Positions 45,301-54,547 of a stretch of 64,000 bases of DNA are shown here, piece by piece. The notes beneath the pieces were generated by a model. The model saw nothing but the letters and a program-made list of their open reading frames with translations, made no database searches and was not told where the DNA came from. The position numbers were made by a program, and so were the translations under genes. This stretch comes from CAIVAT01 sp037137455 (GTDB lineage: Bacteria > Bacteroidota > Bacteroidia > Bacteroidales > FEN-979): positions 45,896 through 109,895 of the forward strand of contig JBAXKG010000003.1 in NCBI GenBank assembly GCA_037137455.1, written 5' to 3'. Each line of letters opens with the position of its first letter. The stretch's first letter is position 1.

Positions 45301-48300
45301 GCTATTCAAAAGGGTTGAATACAGATGGAACTCTGGCTTACCCCGAAACCCGATGGGGCGGTGTGATGCGAAAAATTGAAACAACCGATTTCGAAGCCAC
45401 CAATATCCAGTATATTGAGTTCTGGATGATGGATCCTTTTGTGTATGACTCAACAAATACAGGTCAGTTATATTTTAACCTGGGCGAAATTTCTGAGGAT
45501 ATTTTACGAGATGGACGTAAGAGTTACGAAAATGGTTTGCCAATCAGCGCTGCGGCTACCGGGGTAGACACAACAGTATGGGGCCGTGTACCGCAACTGC
45601 AGGCGATAGTTGATGCATTCGATAACACTCCGGCTTCCCGACCGTTCCAGGATGTCGGATATGATGGATTAAGCGATGCAAATGAACTTTCGTTTTTTGA
45701 TACAAACTATGTTGCCAAGGTGAGAAATACATTCGGGCCAGCATCAGCAGCATACAAAAATGCTTCAACCGATCCTTCCGCAGATAATTTTCATTATTTT
45801 CGGGGAACAGATTATGATAATGATCCGAATTTCAGTAATATATTAAATCGCTACAAGAAATATAACGGGCCTGATGGCAACAGTCCTACTACAGAACAAT
45901 CGCCCGAGACCTATCCCACCATTGCAACAACTCTTCCAAACGTAGAGGATATCAATAAGGACAATACATTGAGTGAGGCGGAAAGTTACTATCAGTATGT
46001 GGTCCAGTTGAGCCGCGACCAGATGAAACCGGGAACGAACTACATTACCAACGTTTATCGTGCTACCGATATCCCTTTGGCTGATGGAACACGTGGGGCT
46101 GTAAACTGGTACCAATTTAAAATTCCCATCCATACTCCTGATAAAGTTATCGGGAATATCAGCGATTTTAACTCAATCCGCTTCATGCGCATGTTCTTTA
46201 AGAACTGTCAGCGTCAGGTGGTTTGTCGTTTTGCCACCCTTGAACTCACACGTGGCGAATGGCGTAAGTACGCTTACAGCCTCTTATCTCCTGGTGAATA
46301 TATTCCGGATGATAACCAGAACCAGACCCAGTTTGACATTGCAACCGTAAGCATTGAAGAAAACGGAAGCAAAGAGCCTATTCCATATGTTATGCCACCG
46401 GGTATTCAGCGTGAAACCAACTGGGGATCTACCAACATGCAAAAGATGAATGAACAATCAATGTCATTTAAAGTATGTAACCTGGTGGATGGCGATGCCC
46501 GCGCTGCATATAAAACCACTGAATTTGACTTCCGTCAGTTCAAACGGTTGCAAATGTTTGTTCATGCCGAACAATCTATCGGCTCACAAAACCTTAAAAC
46601 CGGCGACCTCACCATCTTGATGCGCATTGGTTCAGACTTTACCGATAATTATTATGAATATGAAATCCCACTGAGCTTTACACCCTGGGGTACAAAGACC
46701 ACTGACCCCGATGCGATATGGCCTGAAAGCAATGCATTTAACATTGAGCTGGAAAGATTGGTTCAGGTGAAGTACAACCGTCTGGTTGCCTTGCGTAACA
46801 AGGGAATGGAGTTGAACGCATCAACGCCTTATTCTGAATATGACGGGAAAAATAAAATCACGGTCGTTGGTTCCCCTACAATCAGCGATGTAAGGGCGAT
46901 TATGGTTGGAATTCGAAATCCAAAAAAGAGTTCACAGTCACCCGATGACGATGGCCAGGCAAAATGTGCTGAAGTATGGGTTGATGAACTTAGGCTTTCC
47001 GACTTTAACAAACAGGGCGGATGGGCAGCAACCGCGCGGGTTTCAGTTGAACTGGCCGATCTTGGCCGAATTCAGCTTACCGGATCATATAGTAGTTCGG
47101 GGTTCGGTACGCTGGAACAAAAACAAACTGAACGTCAAATGGAATCAATCCTTACCTTCGGATTTGACACCGATCTGGAGTTGGGAAAATTCTTCCCGGC
47201 GAAAGCAGGTGTCAGGCTTCCTCTTCACTTCGACTATTCAATGCAGCAAAATAGTCCGAAATATGACCCGCTTAACCCCGACCTGTATTTGAAAGATGTC
47301 ATTAACGCATTCGACACCAAGCAACAAAAAGATTCGATCAAACAGCTTACCCAAGGCTATACACAGCGAAAAAACTTTAATCTTATGAATGTAAGGAAGG
47401 ATCGCACTTCCGAGAAAAAACCTAAGATCTATGACATCGAGAACTTCAACTTAAGTTATTCCTATTCTGAAATTTACCACCGTGATGTTGATATAGAATA
47501 TGACCTGAAAAAGCGCTATACAGGTGGACTCGGTTACACTTTTGCAGCCCAGCCCAAGAATGTAGTGCCATTCCAGCGGGTGAAGGCGCTAAGCAGGTCA
47601 AAGGCATTCGCATTGATTAAAGATTTCAATTTTTATTTCCTTCCGAAATCATTTGCCTTCAGAACTGACATGAACCGAGAGTTCAACCAGCGCAAGTTCA
47701 GGAATAAAAGCAGTGCGATAGTACCCATGGAAACTTTCTACATAAAGCGTTGGGACTGGACCCGCACCTATGACCTGAAATACGATTTTTCAAAGTCGCT
47801 GAGATTAAGCCTGGTTGCCAATGCCAACGCATTTATCAATGAACCCCAAGGCCAGATTGACCGTTCTAACCGCGACCAGGTATGGAGCGAAATTTTCTCA
47901 TTCGGGACTATGAACAATTATAATCAGGCTTTTAATGTTACCTGGGAGGTGCCGATTGCCAAAATTCCCTATCTCGACTTTATCACATTGAATGCCGCCT
48001 ACCAATCAACTTACCGCTGGAATGCCTCTCCGCTCTCCATCCAGGCGCAATTTGGGAATTCAATTGAAAATGCAGCTCAAACTTCATTAAATGGTGGCTT
48101 TAACCTGGTGACACTGTATAATAAAATTCCTTACCTTAAAAGAATAAACCAAAGTACTACAACGAATTCCAGAACCAGTCAAAAACCCCCGGTCAAAGTT
48201 TCTAAGGATAAGAACCTTGCCAGGCAAGACAGCCTTAAGCTGGAAAAAACAGGACCAAACGTAGGCAAGATTCTTCTGGAAGGAACCGTGCGTTTCCTTA

Positions 48301-49646
48301 TGGGCATCCGGACTGCAAGGTTTACTTATACACAGGGAACCGGAACGCTGTTACCAGGTTTCAAACCGGAACCTATTGCTCTTGGTAACAACTGGAATGC
48401 TAATGCTCCCGGCCTCGGTTTCGTATTTGGCGACCAGCGGGATATTCGTTCACGGGCATCCGAACAGGGATGGATAACCTCCGATACGATGTTGAATAAT
48501 GCCTATTCCAATAAATTTTCTGAAAATCTCAATGTTACGGTCAGCATCGAACCCATAAGGGATTTGCGCATTGAAGTGGTGGCAAACAGGCAGTACTCAA
48601 AATCGCATCAGGAGTATTTCAAGGCTAATGCAGCTGGTGTATTTAATACTTATTCTCCTTTGGACCAGGGGAGTTTTTCCATGTCGTACATCATGATCGG
48701 GACCTCTTTTGATAAAGAAGATGAGTTCGGCAAGTCACCTGTATTTGAAAAAATGAAACAGTACAGGATGCAGATTGCAATGCGCTACCAATCACAAAAC
48801 CCAAATTCTAAAGCAATCAACGACTCTACAGGCTTTCCCGATGGATATGGGCCAACCAACCAGGAGGTGCTCGTCTCTGCGTTCCTTGCCGCCTATTCCG
48901 GGAAGGATCCTTCAAAAATAAACCTCACAGCCTTTCCAAAAATCCCGCTGCCCAACTGGCGAATAACTTACGATGGACTTTCTAAACTAAAAATATTCAA
49001 AACATGGCTTCGCACTTTGACCCTCACCCATGCCTATCTTTCCACTTATAATGTCGGCAGCTTCAATTCAAACATACGGTATGGGGAACAAGATGGGATG
49101 CCTTCAGTTATTGATGACGCCGGCAATTTTATCCCACAGGCACAAATGTCGGTTATTTCAGTCACCGAACAGTTCAACCCGCTGCTCAAAATCGACATGG
49201 GCTTTATCAACAGCCTTCTTGCCAGTATTGAACTGCGACGTGGAAGAAACATATCATTCAGCTTTGTAAATAACCAGCTCACCGAAATATCCAGCAATGA
49301 ATTTATCATCGGAATGGGTTACCGGTTAAAAGGAATCCGGTTTAACTTGTCGGGTATGCTTGGAGGAGGAAAAAGGACAAGAACCAACAGCGACCTGAAC
49401 CTTAAACTGGATTTTTCCATCCGCAAAAACAAAACAGTATTACGTCGTGTTGATCAGGACGAGAATCAGGTTTCAGTCGGGCAACAGGTACTTTCGCTCA
49501 ATTTCTCGGCAGATTATAATCTTAGCGCTCGCTTCAACGTGCGATTCTATTTCGACAAAATTATAAATACACCGTACGTTTCGAATCAATACCGCACTTC
49601 CAACACCAAGGGTGGTATTGCATTACGGTTTACACTTTCACAATAA
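42393..49646 (+). CDS. sprA: SprA, type IX secretion translocon / gliding-motility outer-membrane protein
   Basis: This 2417-residue protein begins with a signal peptide (about 1-30). The start codon is TTG at 42393, with an in-frame GTG at 42405 as an alternative; no ATG is suitable. SprA forms the giant outer-membrane beta-barrel channel of the T9SS. Recognisable family stretches include RRQTNFDFEEKIQMNVIAKI near residue 190, GTTYIDDFEGAQSTIDLKN near 840, CAEVWVDELRLSDFN near 1530, and a C-terminal strand-rich end (GGIALRFTLSQ). The length fits the family. It should export cargo such as the M28 peptidase at 26386. Gliding itself is not implied, since non-gliding Bacteroidota also carry SprA (Sov). 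Confidence 0.96.
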   Translation: MKSLVKKRNLYCLFCLAVLVAARIPAVSGETVSNFGLSPLISFPPDSIVKADSVILRYPFTEETVMPGSGQEHGLYLKNPSNLKTNVEYDPATRQYYYTYKIGQTTYRIPTTLSFDEFQNQDLQSMINQYWMERAEAASMDNAKGIIPKIHIPGKVFETIFGNNTVDIRPQGSAEILFGIVSNRRDDPMLNTRQRRQTNFDFEEKIQMNVIAKIGDKIEFKVNYNTEATFDFENKLKLKYEGKEDDIIQLIEAGDVNLPLSSSLIRGTESLFGIKTKLRFGRVTVTALYSQQKSTSKNITVQGNAQTTKFRLRADEYEENKHFFLAQNFRDTYKEALKKLPVVTSNVNILKIEVWVTNIGAAVTENRNIVAFMDLGEGKPYNPGFHGTGQLYPSNNSNDLLQIIMPSPETMAEVRNINTVSSYLKSLKFPMISGEDFEKVESARKLLPSEYTFNSKLGFISLNTSLNTDQILAVAYQYQVVGDTAVRQVGEFSDQGINSPKSLIMKLLKSTSLNTRIPTWKLMMKNVYALGAYQLQANDFTVNVLYSGNANGVPTAYIAEGRIKGVPLIRVMNLDNLNQQFNPPSDGMFDFIDQAATQGGTIQASNGRIFFTVLEPFGNDLRDSILDQNDPKGSWELANKYCFDSLYTMTKTMAKQYPDKNKFVLDGFYKSASGSEIALNALNVPAGSVKVTAGGIQLQENVDYTVDYTLGRVRIINEGILSSGTPINISLESNEMFNVQTKRLMGAHIDYRINKDFIIGATVLNLNERPLTQKVNYGDEPMSNTVWGINLSYRTQSRLITRFIDALPLITTKAPSSIAVDAEFAHFIPGHSKAIGQAGTTYIDDFEGAQSTIDLKNIGTWFMASTPQGQTASTMFPEAAPNTELIYGYNRAKLAWYVIDPLFYDKNTSLIPPNVSNLDLSQHYVRQIWETEIFPNKQPLNGVPVNMAVLNMAYYPSERGPYNYDVNPNGYSKGLNTDGTLAYPETRWGGVMRKIETTDFEATNIQYIEFWMMDPFVYDSTNTGQLYFNLGEISEDILRDGRKSYENGLPISAAATGVDTTVWGRVPQLQAIVDAFDNTPASRPFQDVGYDGLSDANELSFFDTNYVAKVRNTFGPASAAYKNASTDPSADNFHYFRGTDYDNDPNFSNILNRYKKYNGPDGNSPTTEQSPETYPTIATTLPNVEDINKDNTLSEAESYYQYVVQLSRDQMKPGTNYITNVYRATDIPLADGTRGAVNWYQFKIPIHTPDKVIGNISDFNSIRFMRMFFKNCQRQVVCRFATLELTRGEWRKYAYSLLSPGEYIPDDNQNQTQFDIATVSIEENGSKEPIPYVMPPGIQRETNWGSTNMQKMNEQSMSFKVCNLVDGDARAAYKTTEFDFRQFKRLQMFVHAEQSIGSQNLKTGDLTILMRIGSDFTDNYYEYEIPLSFTPWGTKTTDPDAIWPESNAFNIELERLVQVKYNRLVALRNKGMELNASTPYSEYDGKNKITVVGSPTISDVRAIMVGIRNPKKSSQSPDDDGQAKCAEVWVDELRLSDFNKQGGWAATARVSVELADLGRIQLTGSYSSSGFGTLEQKQTERQMESILTFGFDTDLELGKFFPAKAGVRLPLHFDYSMQQNSPKYDPLNPDLYLKDVINAFDTKQQKDSIKQLTQGYTQRKNFNLMNVRKDRTSEKKPKIYDIENFNLSYSYSEIYHRDVDIEYDLKKRYTGGLGYTFAAQPKNVVPFQRVKALSRSKAFALIKDFNFYFLPKSFAFRTDMNREFNQRKFRNKSSAIVPMETFYIKRWDWTRTYDLKYDFSKSLRLSLVANANAFINEPQGQIDRSNRDQVWSEIFSFGTMNNYNQAFNVTWEVPIAKIPYLDFITLNAAYQSTYRWNASPLSIQAQFGNSIENAAQTSLNGGFNLVTLYNKIPYLKRINQSTTTNSRTSQKPPVKVSKDKNLARQDSLKLEKTGPNVGKILLEGTVRFLMGIRTARFTYTQGTGTLLPGFKPEPIALGNNWNANAPGLGFVFGDQRDIRSRASEQGWITSDTMLNNAYSNKFSENLNVTVSIEPIRDLRIEVVANRQYSKSHQEYFKANAAGVFNTYSPLDQGSFSMSYIMIGTSFDKEDEFGKSPVFEKMKQYRMQIAMRYQSQNPNSKAINDSTGFPDGYGPTNQEVLVSAFLAAYSGKDPSKINLTAFPKIPLPNWRITYDGLSKLKIFKTWLRTLTLTHAYLSTYNVGSFNSNIRYGEQDGMPSVIDDAGNFIPQAQMSVISVTEQFNPLLKIDMGFINSLLASIELRRGRNISFSFVNNQLTEISSNEFIIGMGYRLKGIRFNLSGMLGGGKRTRTNSDLNLKLDFSIRKNKTVLRRVDQDENQVSVGQQVLSLNFSADYNLSARFNVRFYFDKIINTPYVSNQYRTSNTKGGIALRFTLSQ

Positions 49647-49699
49647 TTCATTTTGCCATTATAATTTGTTGATATCACCAATTCTTTTAAAAAAAGATG

Positions 49700-49707
49700 T
49701 ATTTTTG
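49700..49707 (+). promoter_or_regulatory. TAnnTTTG promoter element for gcvH
   Basis: TATTTTTG lies 23 bp upstream of the gcvH start in the 84-bp gap after sprA. Confidence 0.45.
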
Positions 49708-49730
49708 AAAAAACATTAAACACAATAACT

Positions 49731-50111
49731 ATGAACGTTCCCGCAAATTTATTGTACACAAAAGACCATGAATGGCTGAAAATTGAAGGTGATCATGCTT
49801 TCATAGGTATAACCGATTTTGCCCAGCACGAACTGGGGGATATCGTTTATATTGAGGTGGAAACCGTTGGTGAAACCCTCAGTAAGCATGAATCATTTGG
49901 TACTATTGAGGCAGTTAAAACTGTTTCTGATATGTTCATGCCAGTGTCAGGTGAAGTCATTGAATTTAATGAGGAACTTACTTCTAAACCAGAAGTCATC
50001 AACCAGGACCCGTATGAAAAGGGATGGGTGATCAAGATCAAACTTTCTGATGCGAGCGAAATGGCTGAATTACTTGATCCTGCGCAATATCATTCATTGA
50101 TCGGGGCCTGA
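49731..50111 (+). CDS. gcvH: glycine cleavage system H protein
   Basis: This 126-residue lipoyl carrier protein shuttles the aminomethyl group between the P, T and L proteins of glycine decarboxylation. The lipoylated lysine is K63 in FGTIEAVKTVSD, and the fold motifs YTKDHEWLKIEGDHAFIGITDFAQHELGD and INQDPYEKGWVIKIKL are present. The length is normal. No other gcv genes are in the window. The 3' end overlaps the convergent uvrC gene by 22 bp. Confidence 0.97.
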   Translation: MNVPANLLYTKDHEWLKIEGDHAFIGITDFAQHELGDIVYIEVETVGETLSKHESFGTIEAVKTVSDMFMPVSGEVIEFNEELTSKPEVINQDPYEKGWVIKIKLSDASEMAELLDPAQYHSLIGA

Positions 50112-51916
50112 AAATAGTCATAAACCACTTTCCCTTTTGCTTTCCCAATGACCTCTTGTAATTCCTCAAGAGAAGCCATTTTGATATTTTTTACCGATTT
50201 GAATTTCCAAAGAAGTTTCTGATTGATGTTGAATCCAATGCCTCGAATTTCCATGAGCCGAGGTGACAGGGTTGCCTTTTCACGACGCCGGCGATGATGG
50301 GTGATTCCAAACCGGTGTGCCTCATCGCGCATCTGCTGGATAACCCTGAGCGTTTCCGATTTTTTATCAAGGTACATAGGCATTGAATCATTGGGATAAT
50401 AGATCTCTTCTAATTTTTTTGCAATCCCGATTACTGTCATTTTACCTGAAAGTCCAAGCTTATTCAGACTTGCAAGCGTTGCGCTCAACTGGCCTTTGCC
50501 GCCGTCAACAATAATCAACTGGGGCAAGGGCTTTTCTTCGTCAATAAGGCGCTTGTACCTGCGGAAAATGATCTCCTCCATCGAAGCAAAATCATTGGGA
50601 CCCTCCACGGTTTTAATATTGAAGTGACGGTACTCGCTTTTATCGGGTTTGACATTTTTAAAGCATACCATTGCAGCCACAGCACTGTCGCCCTGGATGT
50701 TGGAATTATCAAAACATTCAATATGTACAGGCAATTCGGTCATACGAAGATCCTTCATCATCGTATCAAGAATGCGGCGCGACTTATGTTCCGGATCCAC
50801 AAGTTCTTTCTGTTTTTCCCGTTCGAGCTGATAGTACTTCACGTTGCGTTCCGACAATTCAAGCAATTTCTTTTTATCACCGATTTTGGGTACCGTGAAA
50901 TTCAATCCCCGAATCTCGTAATCAATTAAAAACGGTACGATGATTTCCTGAGAATTGCTTTCAAACCGTTGCCTGATTTCGGTTATGGCGATACCGAGAA
51001 GCTCTTCAGGGCTTTCATCCAGTTTTTTGATCATCTCGATTGTATGAACCTGAATGATGGCGCCATTCATCACCTTCATGAAGTTAACATATGCATGCAA
51101 GCCTGCTGTAACTATTGAAAAAACATCCACGTTGTTTATCGATGGGTTTACAACCGTTGATTTACTCTGGTACTTGTCGAGCAGGGCCAGTTTTTCCTTT
51201 ATCAAATGCGCCTTTTCAAATTCCTGCGTGGCTGCAAAATTCATCATGAGCTCCCGGAGTTGTTTTGCAACCGTGGTGATATTGCCCTTGATGATCTCTT
51301 TGATTGCCGCAATCGAGTTATCGTAATCTTCGGCAGTCTGATGTCCCTCACAGGGACCTTTGCAGTTCCCGATATGGAATTCAAGGCAGACCCTGAATTT
51401 TTTCGTTCTGATATTCTTGTCATTCAATACCAGTGCACAATTGCGTAAAGGGTAGAGATGGCGGCTCAGCTCAAGCAGAGTGTTCATAAGACGCACATTG
51501 GCATAGGGACCGAAATAAGTCGATCCATCGCGGATTACATAACGGGTGGCGAAAATACGGGGAAAAGGTTCGTTTTTAATGCAGATCCATGGAAAGGTTT
51601 TATCGTCTTTGAGAGCAACATTATAATGAGGCTGGTATTTTTTAATAAGGTTATTTTCGAGCAGCAGGGCATCTTGTTCGGTTTCTACCACAATGTATCT
51701 GATGTCGGCAATTTTCCGCACCAACATTTGCACCTTCCCGCTTATGGAGTTGATCTTGGCAAAATATGAATTCACCCGCTTCTTCAGATCCTTGGCTTTA
51801 CCAATATAAATGATCTTGTTTTTATCATCGAAATATTGATAAACCCCCGGTCGGTGAGGCAGGTTTTTCACGATAGATTCGAGATGAGAAAAATATTTAT
51901 TCAGCGAATTGGCCAC
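50090..51916 (-). CDS. uvrC: excinuclease ABC subunit C
   Basis: This 608-residue nucleotide-excision-repair endonuclease makes both incisions around a lesion marked by UvrAB. The N-terminal GIY-YIG nuclease domain shows RPGVYQYFDDKNKIIYIGKAKDLKKRVNSYF. Then come the Cys-rich region (KFRVCLEFHIGNCKGPCEG), a UVR domain (FEKAHLIKEKLALLDKY), the RNase H-like nuclease (HIECFDNSNIQGDSAVAAMVCF) and a terminal helix-hairpin-helix (IRGIGFNINQKLLWKF). The length is normal. It overlaps gcvH by 22 bp at the 3' end and has a promoter element 23 bp upstream. Confidence 0.97.
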   Translation of the reverse strand: MANSLNKYFSHLESIVKNLPHRPGVYQYFDDKNKIIYIGKAKDLKKRVNSYFAKINSISGKVQMLVRKIADIRYIVVETEQDALLLENNLIKKYQPHYNVALKDDKTFPWICIKNEPFPRIFATRYVIRDGSTYFGPYANVRLMNTLLELSRHLYPLRNCALVLNDKNIRTKKFRVCLEFHIGNCKGPCEGHQTAEDYDNSIAAIKEIIKGNITTVAKQLRELMMNFAATQEFEKAHLIKEKLALLDKYQSKSTVVNPSINNVDVFSIVTAGLHAYVNFMKVMNGAIIQVHTIEMIKKLDESPEELLGIAITEIRQRFESNSQEIIVPFLIDYEIRGLNFTVPKIGDKKKLLELSERNVKYYQLEREKQKELVDPEHKSRRILDTMMKDLRMTELPVHIECFDNSNIQGDSAVAAMVCFKNVKPDKSEYRHFNIKTVEGPNDFASMEEIIFRRYKRLIDEEKPLPQLIIVDGGKGQLSATLASLNKLGLSGKMTVIGIAKKLEEIYYPNDSMPMYLDKKSETLRVIQQMRDEAHRFGITHHRRRREKATLSPRLMEIRGIGFNINQKLLWKFKSVKNIKMASLEELQEVIGKAKGKVVYDYFQAPINE

Positions 51917-51939
51917 TGGGTAGTTAAGAAAATACTGCG

Positions 51940-51947
51940 CAAAGATA
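51940..51947 (-). promoter_or_regulatory. TAnnTTTG promoter element for uvrC
   Basis: The minus strand reads TATCTTTG, 23 bp upstream of the uvrC ATG, which would give a short leader of about 15 nt. Confidence 0.5.
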
Positions 51948-51967
51948 TTTGAATTTTACTTTGCAGG

Positions 51968-54382
51968 CTAACGGTCCATCCCGTTATCGAATTCAAATTT
52001 CGCCTCTTTCTCCTTTTTTCCGTTGGTGCCGAAATTGAAGACGAACCCGGCATAGATAACGCGGGCATCACGGCGGCGGGTCGATTCCTGGACCAGAACA
52101 GGAGTGTTCACAGTGGATATATTTGTTTGTGAATTGAAAAGATCAGAAATCGTTGCAATGAGCGAAATCCTCTTTTTCCAGATATCCTGGCGGAAACCAA
52201 GATTCACCACCCAGGTTGGCAACCGGTATCCTTGCGGGGTAAGGACTTCAGAGCGGTACTGACCAAAAATCTGAAAAAGGGTCGTTTTTGTTATATTGAA
52301 AGATGCATTCACTTTGGCATTCCATGAAAAAGTAGATTTATCAGCGCTGTAGCCGATATTGGAAGCATCGATCACACTGTAAAAACCTGAAGCGCTGAAA
52401 TTGAGGTTCATCACCTTTCCTGCCTGCCAGCTGCCGCTGATATCGATCCCGGCCGATTGGTCCTTGGCCATATTCTCGATGGTGGTTTTGAGAAGGGTAT
52501 CGTTTACGCTGGTTGTAACCCTTGTAAAACCGTTGATTTTATACCGGTAAAAAAGTGTGGGAATGAAGGTGAAATTTTCTGGATGAAAAGCATATCCTAA
52601 TTCGAGTGAGTGGATATCCTCTGGTTTCAGATCGGGATTTCCTACATAGATATTTCTAGGGTCACGGTATTCGGGAACTGGATTCATATCTTCACCATCC
52701 GGACGGTTTACACGCCGGCTGTAATTCAGTTGCCATTCATTTTTTCCGGAAGCAAGGGCAAGGTGAACGGTGGGATAAAGGGCAAAATAGTTGTTCTTCG
52801 TTATAGTATCGAGGGTTATAAATCTTAAATCGACAGTGGTCTCTTCGGCGCGCAAACCTGCCATTACTGAGAATTTGTTCCAGGTACTGCTCAGAGTAGC
52901 GTACAAGGCATATACAGTCTGATTTGACTTAAAATGGTTAGTGGCTGTAGTATCAACGTACCATTTCCCCGATTCGGGATCGAGGTGTTCGACTGTCTGG
53001 TTCTGGTCGCCGATCTGCACAATCTGCTGATAACCCGATTCAAGACTAGCATTTTTCCATAAGGGACGGGAATAATTAACCGAGATATTGAGCTCCTTGT
53101 TCCCGTTTGTTCCAGATGTGTGATCCTGCCCCTGCGGATATGCCGGTAACGTGTAATCATTTGTCCAGTAGTCATCCTCTTTTTCTGTTTCCTGCTGGTA
53201 TTCAAAATCGGCCCGGAGGATATGTTCATCTTCCCGGTCGAAAACATGTTCATAGAAAGCAGTAACCCCGGCGCTTTGTTCGCCCTCTTTCCCGTTGAGC
53301 GTTCGTACATATTGTTCATCGGGTTGCAAGGCATTGTCCTTATATAGATTCTCATCCGTATTGAGACGTTTATTCTCCCGGAAGTTGTAGGTACCTGAGA
53401 TACCTGCCACATCGTTTTGTCCCATACTCCAGTCCGATCCTAATTGCACAAGGTGGGAAAGGGAACGAGCGCTACCCGAAGATATTTGCTCAAGGTATGT
53501 CGATTGATTCTTCACTGTATCGATGGTTTGCGAATAGAGTTCACCGCTGCGGAACCGGTAATCCTGACGGAAACCATAACTTCCAAAAAGATTAATATTT
53601 CCTGTATTGTAATTGAGCTGCAGGTTTGTATTAAAGCGACTGTTATTTCCGGCGTTGGCCCCGAGAATAGTGTTAAATCCGGATTTTCGTTCTTTTTTAA
53701 GAATAATGTTTATGATCCCGCCGGTTCCATCGGGTCTGTATTTGGCCGATGGATTAGTGATGACCTCAATTTTCTCTACGAGTGATGCGGGCATCTGTTC
53801 AAGGTTGGCTGCGCTGGTCATCACCGATGGCCGGCCATTGATCAGAATATTTACTCCCGATCCGCGAAGGCTGATATTTCCATCAATATCCACCGAAATG
53901 GAAGGAATGGTCTGGAGCATATCGGTCACCGTCCCTGTTTGTGCCTGGATATCCTTTTGAACATTAAAAACTTTCCGGTCAATGCGGTTAATCATCATAT
54001 TTCTTTCGCCGGTAACTGTCACCTCCTTCATATTTATGGCCGAAGAGGCAAGGATTAATTCCCCGAGATCGGTTTTGAGGCGTTTACGGCTTATTACAAA
54101 TGTCCGTGTACGTTGCTTTTCATAACCGATAAAGCTAAATTCGATATAAAATGTGCCAAGAGGAACATCTTTCAGTTTAAAAAAACCATTACTGTCAGAC
54201 ACCACGCCGGTAACCATTGTATGTGCAATGGTATCGCGAAGCACGATATTGGCATACTCGACAGGTGTGCTGGTTTCTTTATCCATCACACGCCCTGAAA
54301 CTGTGCCTGGGTTTTTATTTTGGGAGAAAAGGGAAAATGATATTGAGCCTAAGATGAGAGCAAGCAGGAAGATACGGTTCAT
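51968..54382 (-). CDS. outer-membrane beta-barrel family protein with carboxypeptidase-like regulatory domain
   Basis: This 804-residue protein has a signal peptide (about 1-20). A CarboxypepD_reg-like Ig fold follows (about 26-108; GTVSGRVMDKETSTPVEYANIVL), then a TonB-receptor-type plug (about 115-215; VTDMLQTIPSISVDIDGNISLRGSGVNILINGRPS). The C-terminal barrel (about 230-800) resembles OMP_b-brl_3. No TonB box is obvious. Members are abundant in Bacteroidota and mostly of unknown substrate. It stands alone on the minus strand with its own promoter element; no SusD-like partner is adjacent, so it is not a SusCD pair. Confidence 0.9.
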   Translation of the reverse strand: MNRIFLLALILGSISFSLFSQNKNPGTVSGRVMDKETSTPVEYANIVLRDTIAHTMVTGVVSDSNGFFKLKDVPLGTFYIEFSFIGYEKQRTRTFVISRKRLKTDLGELILASSAINMKEVTVTGERNMMINRIDRKVFNVQKDIQAQTGTVTDMLQTIPSISVDIDGNISLRGSGVNILINGRPSVMTSAANLEQMPASLVEKIEVITNPSAKYRPDGTGGIINIILKKERKSGFNTILGANAGNNSRFNTNLQLNYNTGNINLFGSYGFRQDYRFRSGELYSQTIDTVKNQSTYLEQISSGSARSLSHLVQLGSDWSMGQNDVAGISGTYNFRENKRLNTDENLYKDNALQPDEQYVRTLNGKEGEQSAGVTAFYEHVFDREDEHILRADFEYQQETEKEDDYWTNDYTLPAYPQGQDHTSGTNGNKELNISVNYSRPLWKNASLESGYQQIVQIGDQNQTVEHLDPESGKWYVDTTATNHFKSNQTVYALYATLSSTWNKFSVMAGLRAEETTVDLRFITLDTITKNNYFALYPTVHLALASGKNEWQLNYSRRVNRPDGEDMNPVPEYRDPRNIYVGNPDLKPEDIHSLELGYAFHPENFTFIPTLFYRYKINGFTRVTTSVNDTLLKTTIENMAKDQSAGIDISGSWQAGKVMNLNFSASGFYSVIDASNIGYSADKSTFSWNAKVNASFNITKTTLFQIFGQYRSEVLTPQGYRLPTWVVNLGFRQDIWKKRISLIATISDLFNSQTNISTVNTPVLVQESTRRRDARVIYAGFVFNFGTNGKKEKEAKFEFDNGMDR

Positions 54383-54410
54383 AAAACAGCAAGGAAAAAA
54401 TTGAGAAATG

Positions 54411-54418
54411 CAAAGATA
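54411..54418 (-). promoter_or_regulatory. TAnnTTTG promoter element for the outer-membrane barrel gene
   Basis: The minus strand reads TATCTTTG, 28 bp upstream of the ATG at 54382. Confidence 0.5.
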
Positions 54419-54512
54419 AATATTTCGTAAAGCGCCAGTAATTTATTAGACAGGATGGCGGAATTTGACGACAAAAGGTAAAAATCGTACTTCTGTTTTT
54501 TTACGAATTACG

Positions 54513-54520
54513 TACTTTTG
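54513..54520 (+). promoter_or_regulatory. TAnnTTTG promoter element for threonine aldolase
   Basis: TACTTTTG followed by C lies 27 bp upstream of the threonine aldolase start, in the divergent 165-bp intergenic region. Confidence 0.55.
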
Positions 54521-54547
54521 CAGAAATAATCTGCTAATCCTCCATTC

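Noticed and set aside
51968..54382. SusC-type TonB transporter of a polysaccharide utilisation locus
   Set aside because: No SusD-like gene is adjacent and the barrel resembles the smaller OMP_b-brl_3 type.
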